Assembly: GCF_017813245.1 (NCBI RefSeq)
Contig: NZ_JAGIQL010000030.1
Location: 1-54,470, forward strand
Origin: Streptomyces montanisoli
Lineage (GTDB): Bacteria > Actinomycetota > Actinomycetes > Streptomycetales > Streptomycetaceae
Direction of reading: 5' to 3'
Length of the DNA stretch: 54,470 nucleotides
The translations under genes were made by a program, and so were the position numbers. The notes below the pieces were generated by a model. It was not told the origin of the DNA, did not search any database, and worked only from the letters and a program-made list of their open reading frames with translations. This document shows positions 23,059-31,364 of this stretch, piece by piece. The number at the start of each line of letters is the position of its first letter. Position 1 is the stretch's first letter.

Positions 23059-24564
23059 ATGAGTCGGCATCTGGTTCGGGAGAGCGCCACGGCGCCGGAG
23101 GAGGCGGCGCCGCGCGCGCTGCTGCTGGCCCAGCGGCTGCGCGGGCGCATCGGCGCCGACAAGGTGCTCACCGACCCCGCCCAGCTGCGGACGTACGAGT
23201 GCGACGGCCTCGCCACGTTCCGGGTGCGGCCCGCCGTCGTGGTCCTCGCGGGACACCGCGACGACGTCGTGGAGACGGTGCGCATGTGCGCGGCGGACGG
23301 CGTGCCGTTCGTGGCACGCGGCAGCGGCACGGGCCTGTCAGGCGGCGCGATGCCCGTCGCCGACGGCGTGCTGATCGTGCTCTCGCGGCTGCGGCGCATC
23401 GTGTCCGTCGACCCGGACAACGCGCGCGTCGAGGCGGAGCCGGGCGTCATCAACCTGTGGGTGACGCGGGAGGCGGCGCCGTACGGGCAGGCGTACGCGC
23501 CCGACCCGTCCTCGCAGCAGGTCTGCTCGATCGGCGGCAACGTCGCGGAGAACGCGGGCGGCGCGCACTGCCTGAAGTACGGCTTCACCGTGAACCACGT
23601 GACGGGCGCCGAGGTCGTCCTGCCGGACGGTGGGGTGGTGCACCTCGGCGGCACGGCGCCCGAGCACCCCGGGCTCGACCTGCTGGGCGCGTTCGTCGGC
23701 AGCGAGGGGACGCTCGGCATCGCCACGCGGGTGACGGTGCGCACGATCCAGGCGCCCGAGGCGGTGCGCACCATGCTGGTGGGTTTCCGCACCGTCGCCG
23801 ACGCCGCCGGGACGGTCAGCGACATCATCGCCGCCGGGATCCTGCCCGCGGCCGTCGAGATGATGGACGCACTCGCCATCGAGGCGGCCGAGGCCGCGGT
23901 CAGCTGCGGCTACCCCGAGGGCGCGGTCGCCGTGCTCGTCATCGAACTCGACGGGCCGCTGGCCGAGGTGGACGAGCAGTTCCGGCAGGTCGAGACCATC
24001 GCGGACGCGCGCGGCGCCTTCGAGACGCGGATCGCCGAGGACGACGCCGAGCGCGCCCTGATGTGGCGCGGACGCAAGTCGGCGTTCGCGGCCGTCGGCC
24101 GGATCAGCCCCGCGTACTACGTGCAGGACGGCGTCATCCCGCGCACCCGGCTGCCCGAGGTGCTCACCGAGATCGGACGGCTCGCCGACGCGGCGGACGT
24201 GCGCGTCGCGAACGTCTTCCACGCGGGCGACGGCAACCTCCACCCGCTCATCCTCTTCGACGACACGGTGCCCGGGGCCGCCGAGGTCGCCGAGGAGCTC
24301 GGCTTCGCGATCCTCGACCTCTGCGTCGACCTCGGCGGTTCGATCACCGGCGAGCACGGTGTCGGTGTGGAGAAGAAGTCGAGGATGGCGCGGCAGTTCA
24401 CGTCCGCGGACCTCGACACCATGCAACTGGTGCGGTGCGCCTTCGACCCGGCGGGGCTCGCCAACCCGGGCAAGCTGTTCCCGACGCCCCGGCTGTGCGG
24501 CGAACGCCCGGGCGTGCGCACCGGCGCGGACACGCACGACCCCGCCCTCGGCGAGGTGTTCTGA
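23059..24564 (+). CDS. glcD: Glycolate oxidase-type FAD subunit GlcD
   Basis: A 501-aa FAD-linked oxidase of the PCMH/VAO type. The FAD-binding N-terminal half has VPFVARGSGTGLSGGAMP, PDPSSQQVCSIGGNVAENAGGAHCLKYGFTVNHVTG and GSEGTLGIATRVTVR; the substrate half has NVFHAGDGNLHPLI and the closing GSITGEHGVGVEKKSRM, as in GlcD and D-lactate dehydrogenases. It oxidises a 2-hydroxy acid (glycolate or D-lactate) and passes electrons through GlcF. ATG 23059 follows GAGGAG. glcE starts two bases after its stop, glcF directly after glcE, and a lactate permease follows, so the four genes form one operon. Confidence 0.93.
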   Translation: MSRHLVRESATAPEEAAPRALLLAQRLRGRIGADKVLTDPAQLRTYECDGLATFRVRPAVVVLAGHRDDVVETVRMCAADGVPFVARGSGTGLSGGAMPVADGVLIVLSRLRRIVSVDPDNARVEAEPGVINLWVTREAAPYGQAYAPDPSSQQVCSIGGNVAENAGGAHCLKYGFTVNHVTGAEVVLPDGGVVHLGGTAPEHPGLDLLGAFVGSEGTLGIATRVTVRTIQAPEAVRTMLVGFRTVADAAGTVSDIIAAGILPAAVEMMDALAIEAAEAAVSCGYPEGAVAVLVIELDGPLAEVDEQFRQVETIADARGAFETRIAEDDAERALMWRGRKSAFAAVGRISPAYYVQDGVIPRTRLPEVLTEIGRLADAADVRVANVFHAGDGNLHPLILFDDTVPGAAEVAEELGFAILDLCVDLGGSITGEHGVGVEKKSRMARQFTSADLDTMQLVRCAFDPAGLANPGKLFPTPRLCGERPGVRTGADTHDPALGEVF

Positions 24565-24565
24565 C

Positions 24566-25708
24566 GTGGCGCCGGTGACGGGCGGGGCCCGGGACGCCGT
24601 CGCGGGAGTGGCGGCCGCCGAAGTGGTGGCGCCGTCGACGGCCGGCGAGGTCGCCGAGGTCCTGCGATCGACGCGCGGCAGCGTGGTGCCGGTCGGCGCG
24701 GGCACGAAGACGGGCTGGGCGGCGCCGCCGTCCTCCTGCGACCTGCTGCTGCGCACGTCGGGCCTCGACCGGATCGTGGAGCACGTCCCCGGCGACCTGA
24801 TCGCGGTGGCGGAGGCGGGTGTCCCACTCAACGCGTTGCAGCGCCGGCTGGCCGAGCACGGCCAGATGCTGGCGCTCGACCCGCCCGAGGAGGGCGCCAC
24901 GCTGGGCGGGATCGTCGGCGCGAACGCGTCGGGGCCGCGCAGGCTGCGCTACGGCACGGTGCGCGACCTGCTCATCGGGGTGCGTGTGGTCCTCGCGGAC
25001 GGGACGGACGCCCGTGCGGGCGGAAAGGTCGTCAAGAACGTGGCGGGGTACGACCTCGGCAAGCTCTACACCGGCGCCCACGGGGCGCTGGGCGTCGTGG
25101 TGTCCACGGTGTGGCGGCTGCACCCGCTGCCGAAGGCGACGGGCGCCGTGGTCGTGCCGGTGGCGGACGGCGCGCAGGCCGGCCGGCTCGCCGCGCTCGT
25201 CGCGCGCTCGACCCTCACGCCGACCGCCGTGGAGCTGCGGTTCCACGACGGGGCCCGGGAGCTCGTGCTGCTGTTCGAGTCGATCGAGGCGTCCGTGCGT
25301 GCCCAGTCGGCCGAGGCGGTCCGGCTGCTCGGCGGTGGTGAGCGCGCGTCCGCGCCGCCCGCGTGGTTCGGCCGGCGGCCCGAGGGCCCGCTGGTGCTGC
25401 GCCTCGCCTACGCGCCCGCGGCGCTGCCGCACATCCTGGCGGCGCTGCCCGGGGGCGCTTGTGGCACCGCCTCCGCGTGTACCGGGGTGGCATACGCGGC
25501 GGTGCCTGAGGAAACGGACCTGGCGGCGCTTCGGGCGGCGATCGCGCCGTACGACGGCTCCGCCGTGCTGGTCGCCTCGCGCGAGCCGCGGGACGCGGCG
25601 GACCACTGGGGGCCCACGGCCGACTCGTTCGGCCTGATGACACGCGTGAAGGACCAGTTCGACCCGGCGCGGCGGCTGTCGCCCGGTCGCCTGCTCGGAG
25701 GGCTCTGA
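24566..25708 (+). CDS. glcE: Glycolate oxidase FAD-binding subunit GlcE
   Basis: A 380-aa subunit with one PCMH FAD-binding domain: VVPVGAGTKTGWAAPP, LALDPPEEGATLGGIVGANASGPRRLRYGTVRDLLIGVRVVLADG and GGKVVKNVAGYDLGKLYTGAHGALGVVVSTVWRLHP are the family hallmarks. The C-terminus ends RVKDQFDPARRLSPGRLLGGL. It is shorter than GlcD and forms the second flavin subunit of the membrane-associated complex. GTG 24566 lies one base after the glcD stop; there is no separate strong ribosome binding site, so translation is coupled. Confidence 0.92.
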   Translation: MAPVTGGARDAVAGVAAAEVVAPSTAGEVAEVLRSTRGSVVPVGAGTKTGWAAPPSSCDLLLRTSGLDRIVEHVPGDLIAVAEAGVPLNALQRRLAEHGQMLALDPPEEGATLGGIVGANASGPRRLRYGTVRDLLIGVRVVLADGTDARAGGKVVKNVAGYDLGKLYTGAHGALGVVVSTVWRLHPLPKATGAVVVPVADGAQAGRLAALVARSTLTPTAVELRFHDGARELVLLFESIEASVRAQSAEAVRLLGGGERASAPPAWFGRRPEGPLVLRLAYAPAALPHILAALPGGACGTASACTGVAYAAVPEETDLAALRAAIAPYDGSAVLVASREPRDAADHWGPTADSFGLMTRVKDQFDPARRLSPGRLLGGL

Positions 25709-27310
25709 ATGGCCATGGCACAGGACTCGGAAGGCCCCGGCCAGGCCGGTGGCGGCGCGGAAGACCCCGGGTCGCGGGACGGCGCCGTGCGCGCCACGGA
25801 CCGGGCGGCGGCGCAGGCCGTCGGCGCGCGTGCCCCCGCGTCCCTCGGCCAGGGCGGCCCCGTCTCCGCCACCGCGGCGGCCGCGACCGTGGGCCTCGGG
25901 ATGCCGGGCAGTGGTCCGCCCGACGGCGCGTTCGACGGGCTGCACCCGCCGGACGCCGCGTTGATCGGCGACTGCGTGCACTGCGGGTTCTGCCTGCCGA
26001 CCTGCCCCACCTATGTGCTGTGGGGCGAGGAGATGGACAGCCCGCGCGGCCGGATCGACATCATGAAGGGCGGCCTTGAGGGCGACGCCTTCGACGCGGG
26101 CAGCGTGCGCCATCTCGACCAGTGCCTGGGCTGCATGGCGTGCGTGACGGCCTGCCCGTCCGGCGTGCAGTACGACAAGCTGATCGAGGCGACCCGGGCT
26201 CAGCTGGAGCGCCGGGTCGAACGACCCCGCGCCGAGCGGCTGCTGCGCACGGCGGTCTACTCGGTGTTCCCCTACCCGCGCCGGCTGCGCGCGCTGCGCG
26301 GGCCGCTGCGCGCCTACCAGGCCACGGGACTCGGACGGTTGCTCGCCCGGTCGGGCGTGCTCGGGCGGCTGCCCGAGCCGCTGCGCGCCATGGAGTCGCT
26401 CGCGCCGAAGCTGGGACGGACGAAGGCGCTGCCGCCGCGCATCCCCGCGCGGGGCACCCGCCGCCGCACGGTGGGCCTTCTGACCGGTTGCGTGCAGGGC
26501 GCGTTCTTCCCGGACGTGAACGCGGCGACGGTGCGCGTACTCGCGGCCGAGGGGTGCGATGTCGTCGTGCCGCGGCGGCAGGGGTGCTGCGGCGCGCTGT
26601 CGGCGCACGCCGGGCGCGAGAGCGAGGCGCTCACGTTCGCGAAGCAGGCGATCGAGACGTTCGAGGCGGCGCGGGTGGAGACGGTCGTCGTGAACGCGGC
26701 GGGCTGCGGATCCCACCTCAAGGAGTACGCGCACCTGCTGCGCGACGAGCCCGGCTGGCCCGAGCGTGCGCGGGCGATGGCGGCGAAGGTCAGGGACATC
26801 ACCGAACTGCTCGACGAACTCGGGCCGGTCGCGAAGCGCCACCCGCTGCCGATGAAGGTCGCCTACCAGGACGCCTGCCACCTCGCGCACGCCCAGCGGG
26901 TGAGGGAGCAGCCGCGGCGGCTGCTGCGCGGCGTGCCGGGCGTTCAGCTGAGGGAACTCGCCGAGTCGGAGATCTGCTGCGGCAGCGCGGGCACCTACAA
27001 CCTGCTGCACCCGGGCCCCGCCCGCGAGCTCGGCGAGCGCAAGGCCAACGCCGTACTGGCCACGGGCGCCGAGGTGATGGTGACGGCGAACCCGGGGTGC
27101 TGGATGCAGGTGGCGACGACGCTCGCCGCCATGGGCGAGCGCATGCCGGTCGCACACACGATCCAGGTACTCGACGCGTCGATCCGCGGCGTCCCGGTCG
27201 ACCGGCTCCTCGCGCGCGCCCTCGACGGCCCCGGCACCGCGCTGCCCGCCTCGGGGGCGTCCCGGGCCGCGCGTCCCGGCGCCGGACCCGCAGTCTCCCC
27301 GCCGTCCTAA
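25709..27310 (+). CDS. glcF: Glycolate oxidase iron-sulfur subunit GlcF with N-terminal extension
   Basis: A 533-aa protein. Two 4Fe-4S motifs, C89-VHC-GFC-LPTC99 and C139-LGC-MAC-VTAC149, precede two CCG domains (VVPRRQGCCGALSAHAGR and ESEICCGSAGTYNL) that bind a further cluster or heterodisulfide-like centre. It carries electrons from GlcD/GlcE to the membrane quinone pool. GlcF is usually about 410-450 aa; here about 75 Ala/Gly-rich residues come before the first Cys. ATG 25709 directly abuts the glcE stop, but a later in-frame ATG (25901) would give a normal length, so the start is uncertain. A short tail (about 35 residues) is also low-complexity. Confidence 0.9.
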   Translation: MAMAQDSEGPGQAGGGAEDPGSRDGAVRATDRAAAQAVGARAPASLGQGGPVSATAAAATVGLGMPGSGPPDGAFDGLHPPDAALIGDCVHCGFCLPTCPTYVLWGEEMDSPRGRIDIMKGGLEGDAFDAGSVRHLDQCLGCMACVTACPSGVQYDKLIEATRAQLERRVERPRAERLLRTAVYSVFPYPRRLRALRGPLRAYQATGLGRLLARSGVLGRLPEPLRAMESLAPKLGRTKALPPRIPARGTRRRTVGLLTGCVQGAFFPDVNAATVRVLAAEGCDVVVPRRQGCCGALSAHAGRESEALTFAKQAIETFEAARVETVVVNAAGCGSHLKEYAHLLRDEPGWPERARAMAAKVRDITELLDELGPVAKRHPLPMKVAYQDACHLAHAQRVREQPRRLLRGVPGVQLRELAESEICCGSAGTYNLLHPGPARELGERKANAVLATGAEVMVTANPGCWMQVATTLAAMGERMPVAHTIQVLDASIRGVPVDRLLARALDGPGTALPASGASRAARPGAGPAVSPPS

Positions 27311-27340
27311 ACGCCGGGGCCCGCAGTCTTACCGCCGTCC
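27287..27340. repeat. 21-bp imperfect direct repeat at the glcF end
   Basis: CCCGCAGTCTCCCCGCCGTCC (27287-27307) recurs with two changes at 27320-27340, a period of 33 bp. The first copy encodes the last residues of GlcF up to the stop codon; the second lies in the gap before lctP. It looks like a small local duplication. Confidence 0.75.
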
Positions 27341-27354
27341 CAGAAGGGATGCAC

Positions 27355-29049
27355 ATGCTGCTTGCCGACTATCAACAGGGCTACAGCCCGATAGCGGACT
27401 CGGTCGGATGGTCGTCGCTGGTCGCGATCCTTCCGCTCCTCGTCCTTTTCGTGCTGCTCGGCGTCCTGCGCATGCGGGCCTGGCTCGCCTCGCTGATCGC
27501 CACGGCGGTGGCCGTCGTCACCGCGGTCGCCGCGTACTCGATGCCGATCGGGGACGCCCTGAACAGCGGCGCGCTGGGCGCCGCGAACGGGTTCTTCCCG
27601 ATCATGTGGATCGTGATCAACGCGATCTGGATATACAACTTGACCGTCGCGACGGGCCACTTCGACGTGCTGCGCAGGTCGTTCGCGTCCGTGAGCGACG
27701 ACCAGCGGGTACAGGCGATCATCATCGCGTTCTGCTTCGGCGCGCTGATGGAGGCGCTGGCCGGGTTCGGCACACCGGTCGCCATCAGCTCCGTCATGCT
27801 GATCGCGCTGGGGTTCAAGCCGCTCAAGGCCGCCACCGTCTCCCTGGTCGCCAACACCGCGCCGGTCGCGTTCGGTGCGATCGCCGTGCCGATCACCACG
27901 CTCGCCGGGGTGACGAATCTGCCGGTCGACCACCTGGGCGCGATGGTGGGCCGCCAGACGCCGGTGCTCTCGGCGTTCGTGCCGCTCGTGCTGGTGCTGA
28001 TCGTGGACCGCAGGAAGGGGCTGCGGCAGGCCTGGCTGCCGGCCGTGGTGGCCGGTGTGGTCTTCGGTGTGTTCCAGTACCTGTCCTCGAACTTCTGGTC
28101 GGTGCAACTGGCCGACATCATCGCGTCGCTGGCCGCCGCGCTCTCGGTGGTGCTGCTGACCAGGGTGTGGCAGCCGAAGGAGACGTACCAGGAGGCAGAG
28201 CGCGAGGACGGCGCCGCCGCCTCCGGGGAGTCGCCGCGTGCCGCGGACGGCGCCGTACGGCCGGTCCACGACTCACCGTTCGAGGTGTTCCGCGCCTACG
28301 CGCCCTACCTCGTGATCATCGTGGTGTTCGTGCTGGCGACACGCGTCCCGGCCATCCAGGGCAAGCCGCCTTCCGGTGTGGGCGACACGTCCGGCACCGG
28401 CATCGAGTCGGTGACCCGGATCGTCAACTGGCCGGGCCTGCACATAACCAACGCCGCCGGTGACGCGGTGGGCACGACGTTCAAGCTCAACTACCTGTCG
28501 ACGGCGGGAAGTCTGCTGCTGATATCCGGTCTCGTCACCCTGCTGCTGCTCGGCGTCGGCCCGGGCCGCGCGCTCAAGGCGTACGGACGGACCCTGAACC
28601 AGCTGAAGTTCGCCATCGTGACGGTGATGCTGGTGCTGGGCCTCGGCTTCATCATGAACGAGTCGGGTCAGACCACCACGCTCGGCGTGTGGGTCGCGGG
28701 CGCGGGCGGCCTGTTCGCCTTCCTCTCGCCGATCCTGGGGTGGTTCGGCGTCGCGGTGACCGGCTCCGACACGTCCTCGAACTCGCTGTTCGGCGCGTTG
28801 CAGATCACCGCCGCGCATCAGGCCGGTCTCTCACCGACACTGATGGCCGCGGCCAACTCGTCGGGCGGTGTGCTCGGCAAGATGATCTCTCCGCAGAACC
28901 TGGCGATCGCGGCGTCGGCCGTGGGCATGCAGGGCAAGGAGGGCATCATCTTCCGCAGGGTCATCGGCTGGTCGCTGGTGTTCCTGCTGTTCATGTGCGT
29001 GCTGGTGTATCTCCAGTCGACACCGGTGCTCGGCTGGATGGTGGTGTGA
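27355..29049 (+). CDS. lctP: L-lactate/glycolate permease (LctP family)
   Basis: A 564-aa membrane protein with about thirteen hydrophobic segments. Family motifs include NGFFPIMWIVINAIWIYNLTVATGHF, FCFGALMEALAGFGTPVAISSVMLIALGF, VAVTGSDTSSNSLFGALQI and AANSSGGVLGKMISPQNLAIA, all characteristic of the LldP/GlcA permeases that import lactate or glycolate with protons. A hydrophilic loop (about residues 280-310) separates the halves. ATG 27355 is seven bases after GAAGGG; an ATG at 27349 is too close to it. It closes the glcDEF operon and presumably supplies the substrate. Confidence 0.94.
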   Translation: MLLADYQQGYSPIADSVGWSSLVAILPLLVLFVLLGVLRMRAWLASLIATAVAVVTAVAAYSMPIGDALNSGALGAANGFFPIMWIVINAIWIYNLTVATGHFDVLRRSFASVSDDQRVQAIIIAFCFGALMEALAGFGTPVAISSVMLIALGFKPLKAATVSLVANTAPVAFGAIAVPITTLAGVTNLPVDHLGAMVGRQTPVLSAFVPLVLVLIVDRRKGLRQAWLPAVVAGVVFGVFQYLSSNFWSVQLADIIASLAAALSVVLLTRVWQPKETYQEAEREDGAAASGESPRAADGAVRPVHDSPFEVFRAYAPYLVIIVVFVLATRVPAIQGKPPSGVGDTSGTGIESVTRIVNWPGLHITNAAGDAVGTTFKLNYLSTAGSLLLISGLVTLLLLGVGPGRALKAYGRTLNQLKFAIVTVMLVLGLGFIMNESGQTTTLGVWVAGAGGLFAFLSPILGWFGVAVTGSDTSSNSLFGALQITAAHQAGLSPTLMAAANSSGGVLGKMISPQNLAIAASAVGMQGKEGIIFRRVIGWSLVFLLFMCVLVYLQSTPVLGWMVV

Positions 29050-29073
29050 CGGCGCGCGGGGGCGCGGCCGTCA
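29047..29073. terminator. Hairpin built from two converging stop codons
   Basis: TGACGGC (29047-29053) includes the lctP stop codon and pairs perfectly with GCCGTCA (29067-29073), which includes the stop codon of the converging aldo/keto reductase gene. The GC-rich loop can pair further with a bulge. It probably terminates both transcripts. Confidence 0.55.
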
Positions 29074-29910
29074 GGACGAGGGGTTGAACGTGTCCGGGTC
29101 GAAGCCCCTGCGCTCGTTCCTGTTGAGTGCGGAGATCTGCGCGATGTCGTCCTCGCTGAGCGCGAAGTCGAACAGGTCGAAGTTCTCCTTCACACGCGCC
29201 GGTGTGACCGACTTCGGGAAGACGATGTCGCCCCTGTCGATGTGCCACCGCAGCGTCACCTGCGCCGGTGTCTTGCCGAGCCGCTCGGCGATGGAGGTGA
29301 TCACCGGGTCGCCGAGCACGGCGCCCTGGGCGATCGGCGACCACGCCTGCGTGGCGATCTCGTGCTCCGCGTCGAAGGCGCGCAGTTCGTCCTGCGTGAG
29401 GTAGGGGTGGATCTCGATCTGGTTGAGCGCCGGCACGATCGTGGAGTTGTCCAGCAGGCGCCGCAGGTGGTGCGGCTGGAAGTTCGACACGCCGATCACG
29501 TTCACGTCGCCCGAGCGGTACATCTCCTCCATGGCGTGCCACGTCTCGACGAAGTCGCCGATCTTCGGCAGCGGCCAGTGGATCAGGAAGGCGTCGACGT
29601 GGCCGATGTCGAGCGTCTCCAGCGTCCGCCGGAACGCCCGCTGCGCCGCCTCGGGCTCGTGCGCGTCGTTGTCGAGCTTGCTGGTCACGAAGATCTCGGT
29701 ACGGTCGAGGCCGGAGTCCCTGACCGCCTGGCCGACTTCCCGCTCGTTGCCGTACATCTGCGCGGTGTCGATGTGGCGGTAGCCCGTCTCGAGCGCGGTC
29801 AGGACCGCCGCACGGGTGTCCTCCGGGGGGATCTGGAACACCCCGAAGCCCAGTTGGGGGATGCCGACACCGTTGTTGAGGGAGATGCTCGGTACCTCGG
29901 TCACGTTCAT
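29071..29910 (-). CDS. Aldo/keto reductase
   Basis: A 279-aa (alpha/beta)8 reductase. Catalytic tetrad regions are all present: GYRHIDTAQMYGNEREVG (Asp and Tyr), IFVTSKLDND (Lys) and VDAFLIHWP (His); GVSNFQPHHL, NQIEIHPYL and FPKSVTPARVKENFDLF complete the NADPH site. The layout is that of the AKR5 group (2,5-diketo-D-gluconate reductase and related actinobacterial enzymes). It reduces aldehydes or ketones using NADPH; the physiological substrate is unknown. ATG 29910 is very close to GGAGG, so GTG 29904, with a better seven-base spacing, may be the real start. Confidence 0.92.
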   Translation of the reverse strand: MNVTEVPSISLNNGVGIPQLGFGVFQIPPEDTRAAVLTALETGYRHIDTAQMYGNEREVGQAVRDSGLDRTEIFVTSKLDNDAHEPEAAQRAFRRTLETLDIGHVDAFLIHWPLPKIGDFVETWHAMEEMYRSGDVNVIGVSNFQPHHLRRLLDNSTIVPALNQIEIHPYLTQDELRAFDAEHEIATQAWSPIAQGAVLGDPVITSIAERLGKTPAQVTLRWHIDRGDIVFPKSVTPARVKENFDLFDFALSEDDIAQISALNRNERRGFDPDTFNPSS

Positions 29911-30069
29911 TCCTCCGTCGTGGGTGGTGCGGCCCTCGCCCCTTTCGGGTCCCCCGCGCGCGGCCGCGGAAACGTGTACCCGGCAGTCACCACCCGCTCG
30001 GCTCACATCCGCGGCGCCGCCGGGCGCGCCGGCCGTATGGAACACTGATCACCGAAAGACCGTACGACC

Positions 30070-30459
30070 GTGGGGGCAGCCCTGTACTGGTACATCGAAG
30101 TCCTGAAGAAGTACTCCGTGTTCACGGGGCGAGCGCGCCGCGCGGAGCTGTGGGTCTACGTGGTCGTCAGTCTCGTGGTGGCGTACGTGGTGAGCTTCGC
30201 GGGTTCGGTGGCCGGGATCTCCGAGCACCTGGAAGACGCCTACGGCCTCGCGGTGCTCGTGCCCACACTGGCGGTGCTGACGCGCAGGCTGCACGACACG
30301 GACCGCTCGGCGTGGTGGCTTCTAGTGCCACTGGTTCCGCTGGTCGGCACGCTCTTCTTCCTCGTCGTGCTCTGCTTCCGCGGGAACAGCGGCGGCAACC
30401 GCTACGGGGAGGCTCCCGGGGAGGCGGGTCCTGTCAGCCCCTCAGCCCCAGCGAGGTGA
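30070..30459 (+). CDS. DUF805 membrane protein
   Basis: A 129-aa small membrane protein. It starts with the family signature WYIEVLKKYSVFTGRARRAELWVYVVVSLVVAYVVSF, then LAVLVPTLAVLTRRLHDTDRSAWWLLVPLVPLVGTLFFLVVLCFRG, giving four predicted helices with the RRLHDT..S.WW motif in a loop. The function is unknown; DUF805 proteins are widespread and sometimes phage- or stress-linked. GTG 30070 is used. Its last 26 bases overlap the end of the converging serine hydrolase gene. Confidence 0.88.
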   Translation: MGAALYWYIEVLKKYSVFTGRARRAELWVYVVVSLVVAYVVSFAGSVAGISEHLEDAYGLAVLVPTLAVLTRRLHDTDRSAWWLLVPLVPLVGTLFFLVVLCFRGNSGGNRYGEAPGEAGPVSPSAPAR

Positions 30460-31306
30460 CGGCGGCGCGCGCGCCCTTCTCCACGAGGGAGACCCCGGCG
30501 GGCATGTCCGCGTTGCCGGACGACAGGGCCGCGAGCAGCACGCGGTGCCCGCCCACCGTGACGAGTCCGATGCTGTTGATGTCCCACTTCTTCGTCGCGC
30601 TGCGCGGCAGCCAGCCGTTCTTCAGCCCTTCGGCGCTGCCGGCGGCCGACACGCCCCAGCGCTGGTCCTTCTCGACCTGGCTCATCAGCGTGCGCGCGTA
30701 GGTGCGTGAGGACGCGCTCAGCGGCGAGTGGCCGCCGTAGACGGCGGAGAGCAGGGTGAGCTGGTCGTGTGATGTGGTCTGCGTGAGCCCCCACAGGCCG
30801 CCGGCCCCCGCCGTGGTGTGGCCGAGACCGATGCGGTGGTTGGCCCGGGTGAGGCCCGAGGTCCCGCCGATGGTGTCCCACAGGGCGTCGGTGGCCTTGT
30901 TGTCACTGGCCCTGATCATGTCGCCGGCGAGGCTCTTCTGCTTCGCGGTGAGCGGGCGGCCGGCGTCCTGGGCCTGCAGGAGCAGCGCCGCGAGTATGTC
31001 GACCTTGACGATGCTCGCGGTGTCGTGGACGGGTTCCGACGCGGTCCCGTACCCGGCCCTGCGGCCGTCGGTGAGGTCGAGCGCCGCGACGGAGAGCGAG
31101 GCGGACGAGTCCTTGCTCAGGGTGATGGGGATCTCGTGCACGGACCCTTCCGGTGGTGCGGCGGCGGCGCGGCCGTGGGCGGGTGAGGCCGCGAAGGCGT
31201 CGTCGGCGGCCGTCCACCCCGCCAGGAGCAGGGCGACGGCCGCGGACGTGCCGAGCAGGCGGCGGCGCCGCACGGGGGCGTGCGTGGTCGACAGGGGCCG
31301 GGGCAT
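30434..31306 (-). CDS. Exported class A beta-lactamase-like serine hydrolase
   Basis: A 290-aa protein with a Tat-like signal (RRRRLLGTSAAVALLLAG, cleavage near residue 40). The penicillin-recognising fold has S98-IV-K101 (HDTASIVKVDILAALL), the SDN loop S134-D-N136 (IRASDNKATDALWD) and LKNGWLP in place of KTG. There is no obvious omega-loop ExxLN, so it may be a housekeeping hydrolase or peptidoglycan enzyme rather than a drug-resistance beta-lactamase. It acts outside the membrane. ATG 31306 lies seven bases after a -10 (TACGCT) without a ribosome binding site, suggesting a leaderless transcript. Confidence 0.85.
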   Translation of the reverse strand: MPRPLSTTHAPVRRRRLLGTSAAVALLLAGWTAADDAFAASPAHGRAAAAPPEGSVHEIPITLSKDSSASLSVAALDLTDGRRAGYGTASEPVHDTASIVKVDILAALLLQAQDAGRPLTAKQKSLAGDMIRASDNKATDALWDTIGGTSGLTRANHRIGLGHTTAGAGGLWGLTQTTSHDQLTLLSAVYGGHSPLSASSRTYARTLMSQVEKDQRWGVSAAGSAEGLKNGWLPRSATKKWDINSIGLVTVGGHRVLLAALSSGNADMPAGVSLVEKGARAAVTSLGLRG

Positions 31307-31313
31307 AAGGGCG

Positions 31314-31319
31314 AGCGTA
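31314..31319 (-). promoter_or_regulatory. Leaderless-type -10 of the serine hydrolase gene
   Basis: On the minus strand TACGCT (31319-31314) ends seven bases before ATG 31306. No ribosome binding site is present. TGGTCT about 18 bp upstream could be a poor -35. Confidence 0.45.
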
Positions 31320-31364
31320 GGAAGTCGTGCCCCGCGAAGACCACCGTTTCCCGTGCACGAAAAA

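Noticed and set aside
24398..27157. A 919-codon minus-strand open frame across glcE-glcF
   Set aside because: It is the mirror of strongly conserved GlcE and GlcF; His/Arg-rich composition and no domain motifs.
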